A stretch of DNA of 14,708 bases, taken from positions 1 to 14,708 of the forward strand of contig JAPXMM010000055.1 in NCBI GenBank assembly GCA_033809015.1, read 5' to 3'. This document shows, in pieces, positions 14,413 to 14,708 of this stretch; the stretch's first letter is position 1, and every line of letters starts with the position of its first letter. The stretch comes from DTU049 sp033809015. GTDB lineage: Bacteria; Bacteroidota; Bacteroidia; Bacteroidales; DTU049. The position numbers and the translations under genes were made by a program. The notes under the pieces are model-generated. The model was not told where the DNA came from and searched no databases. It was given only the letters and a program-made list of their open reading frames with translations.

Positions 14413-14420
14413 CAAAATTA
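14413..14420 (-). promoter_or_regulatory. Possible -7 box for the decayed lipoprotein gene
   Basis: TAATTTTG on the - strand matches TAnnTTTG and lies 41 bases before the ATG at 14371. No convincing TTTG box is found 17-23 bases further upstream, so this is only half a promoter. Confidence 0.3.
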
Positions 14421-14520
14421 TTTTAAACCTTTTCTTTTTCATATATAAAAAGAAATAATCAAATAAAAATCTCCGCTGGGGAAATTTATTATCTAAGCAC
14501 TTATTTCAATTAATTTATAA

Positions 14521-14708
14521 GGTTCTATAATGTTTTGAGTGGGTAAATAAAAAAATAGTAAATTTGGATAAAAAAAGCTATGAACTCAAAGGAGATATTT
14601 AGTTTGGCATTAAATTTAGAAAAGCCATGGTATATCAAGGAAATAATATTTGAGAAACCAGAATTAAATAAGTTTGGCAGATTAACGATACAAATAGATT
14701 TCGAGAGA
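14521..14708 (+). mobile_element. Left part of an ISL3-type insertion sequence (cut by window edge)
   Basis: The element is inferred from the transposase start at 14580. GGTTCTATAATGTTTTGAGT at 14521 begins like ISL3-family terminal repeats (GGYTCT), so I place the left end there. The family is known for 8-base target duplications in AT-rich DNA. The eight bases before 14521 are ATTTATAA, but the right end is outside the window and cannot be compared. Confidence 0.5.
14580..14708 (+). CDS. ISL3-type transposase, N-terminal 43 residues
   Basis: An open frame from ATG 14580 to the last base of the window, exactly 43 codons with no stop. It reads MNSKEIFSLALNLEKPWYIK, then an EIIFEKPELNKFGRLTIQIDFER segment. 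The pattern of a short helix ending in a leucine, then PWY, then a strand and a second strand ending in IDF(E/K)RG is how ISL3 transposases begin, just ahead of their N-terminal zinc-binding region. The rest, including the DDE catalytic core, is outside the window. An AAGGAG lies inside the frame before a TTG at 14604, so a start there is possible, but the ATG keeps more family-like sequence. Confidence 0.65.
   Translation, partial: MNSKEIFSLALNLEKPWYIKEIIFEKPELNKFGRLTIQIDFER

Noticed and set aside
14431..14455. 9-base stem TTTCTTTTT / AAAAAGAAA with loop CATATAT
   Set aside because: Only one GC pair, so it would be weak. It is likely a chance result of A/T-rich sequence and not a terminator.
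14471..14481. Local GC-rich spot CTCCGCTGGGG in AT-rich DNA
   Set aside because: It can form only a 4-pair stem including one G-T pair. It has no second copy in the window and no link to the IS end, so I see no function to assign.

Overview
This window is almost entirely the large ribosomal-protein cluster (S10–spc–alpha) of a low-GC member of the Bacteroidota. Four things point to that phylum. Most genes lack a Shine-Dalgarno (SD) sequence. A promoter of the Bacteroidota type (TTTG ... TAnnTTTG) lies inside the cluster. Ribosomal protein L17 has a long extra tail. The order secY-map-infA-rpmJ-rpsM-rpsK-rpsD-rpoA-rplQ is also typical. I cannot name a genus from sequence alone.

Layout: bases 1-13627 hold 29 genes, all on the + strand, tightly packed and nearly all ending in TAA. 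They run from the 3' end of rplD, then rplW-rplB-rpsS-rplV-rpsC-rplP-rpmC-rpsQ (end of S10), rplN-rplX-rplE-rpsN-rpsH-rplF-rplR-rpsE-rpmD-rplO-secY-map-infA-rpmJ (spc), and rpsM-rpsK-rpsD-rpoA-rplQ (alpha). Together they make much of both ribosomal subunits, the SecY translocon pore, methionine aminopeptidase, IF-1 and the RNA polymerase alpha subunit. The one sizeable gap inside the cluster (5415-5528) carries a convincing internal promoter ahead of rpsH. A strong hairpin terminator at 13658-13691 closes the cluster.

The last kilobase (13692-14708) is different. On the - strand it holds a decayed lipoprotein gene, broken by a stop codon and a frameshift. Its remains look like pieces of a GH26-type glycoside hydrolase in the wrong order. 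At the right edge, on the + strand, an insertion sequence of the ISL3 type begins: a probable left end at 14521 and the first 43 codons of the transposase. The cluster is intact and ordinary. The genome flanking it shows gene decay and IS activity.

I found no evidence of an undescribed system. The observations most worth checking are the scrambled glycoside-hydrolase remnant, the uneven use of SD sites within one operon, the internal promoter with an overlapping direct repeat, and the repeat-bearing tail of L17.
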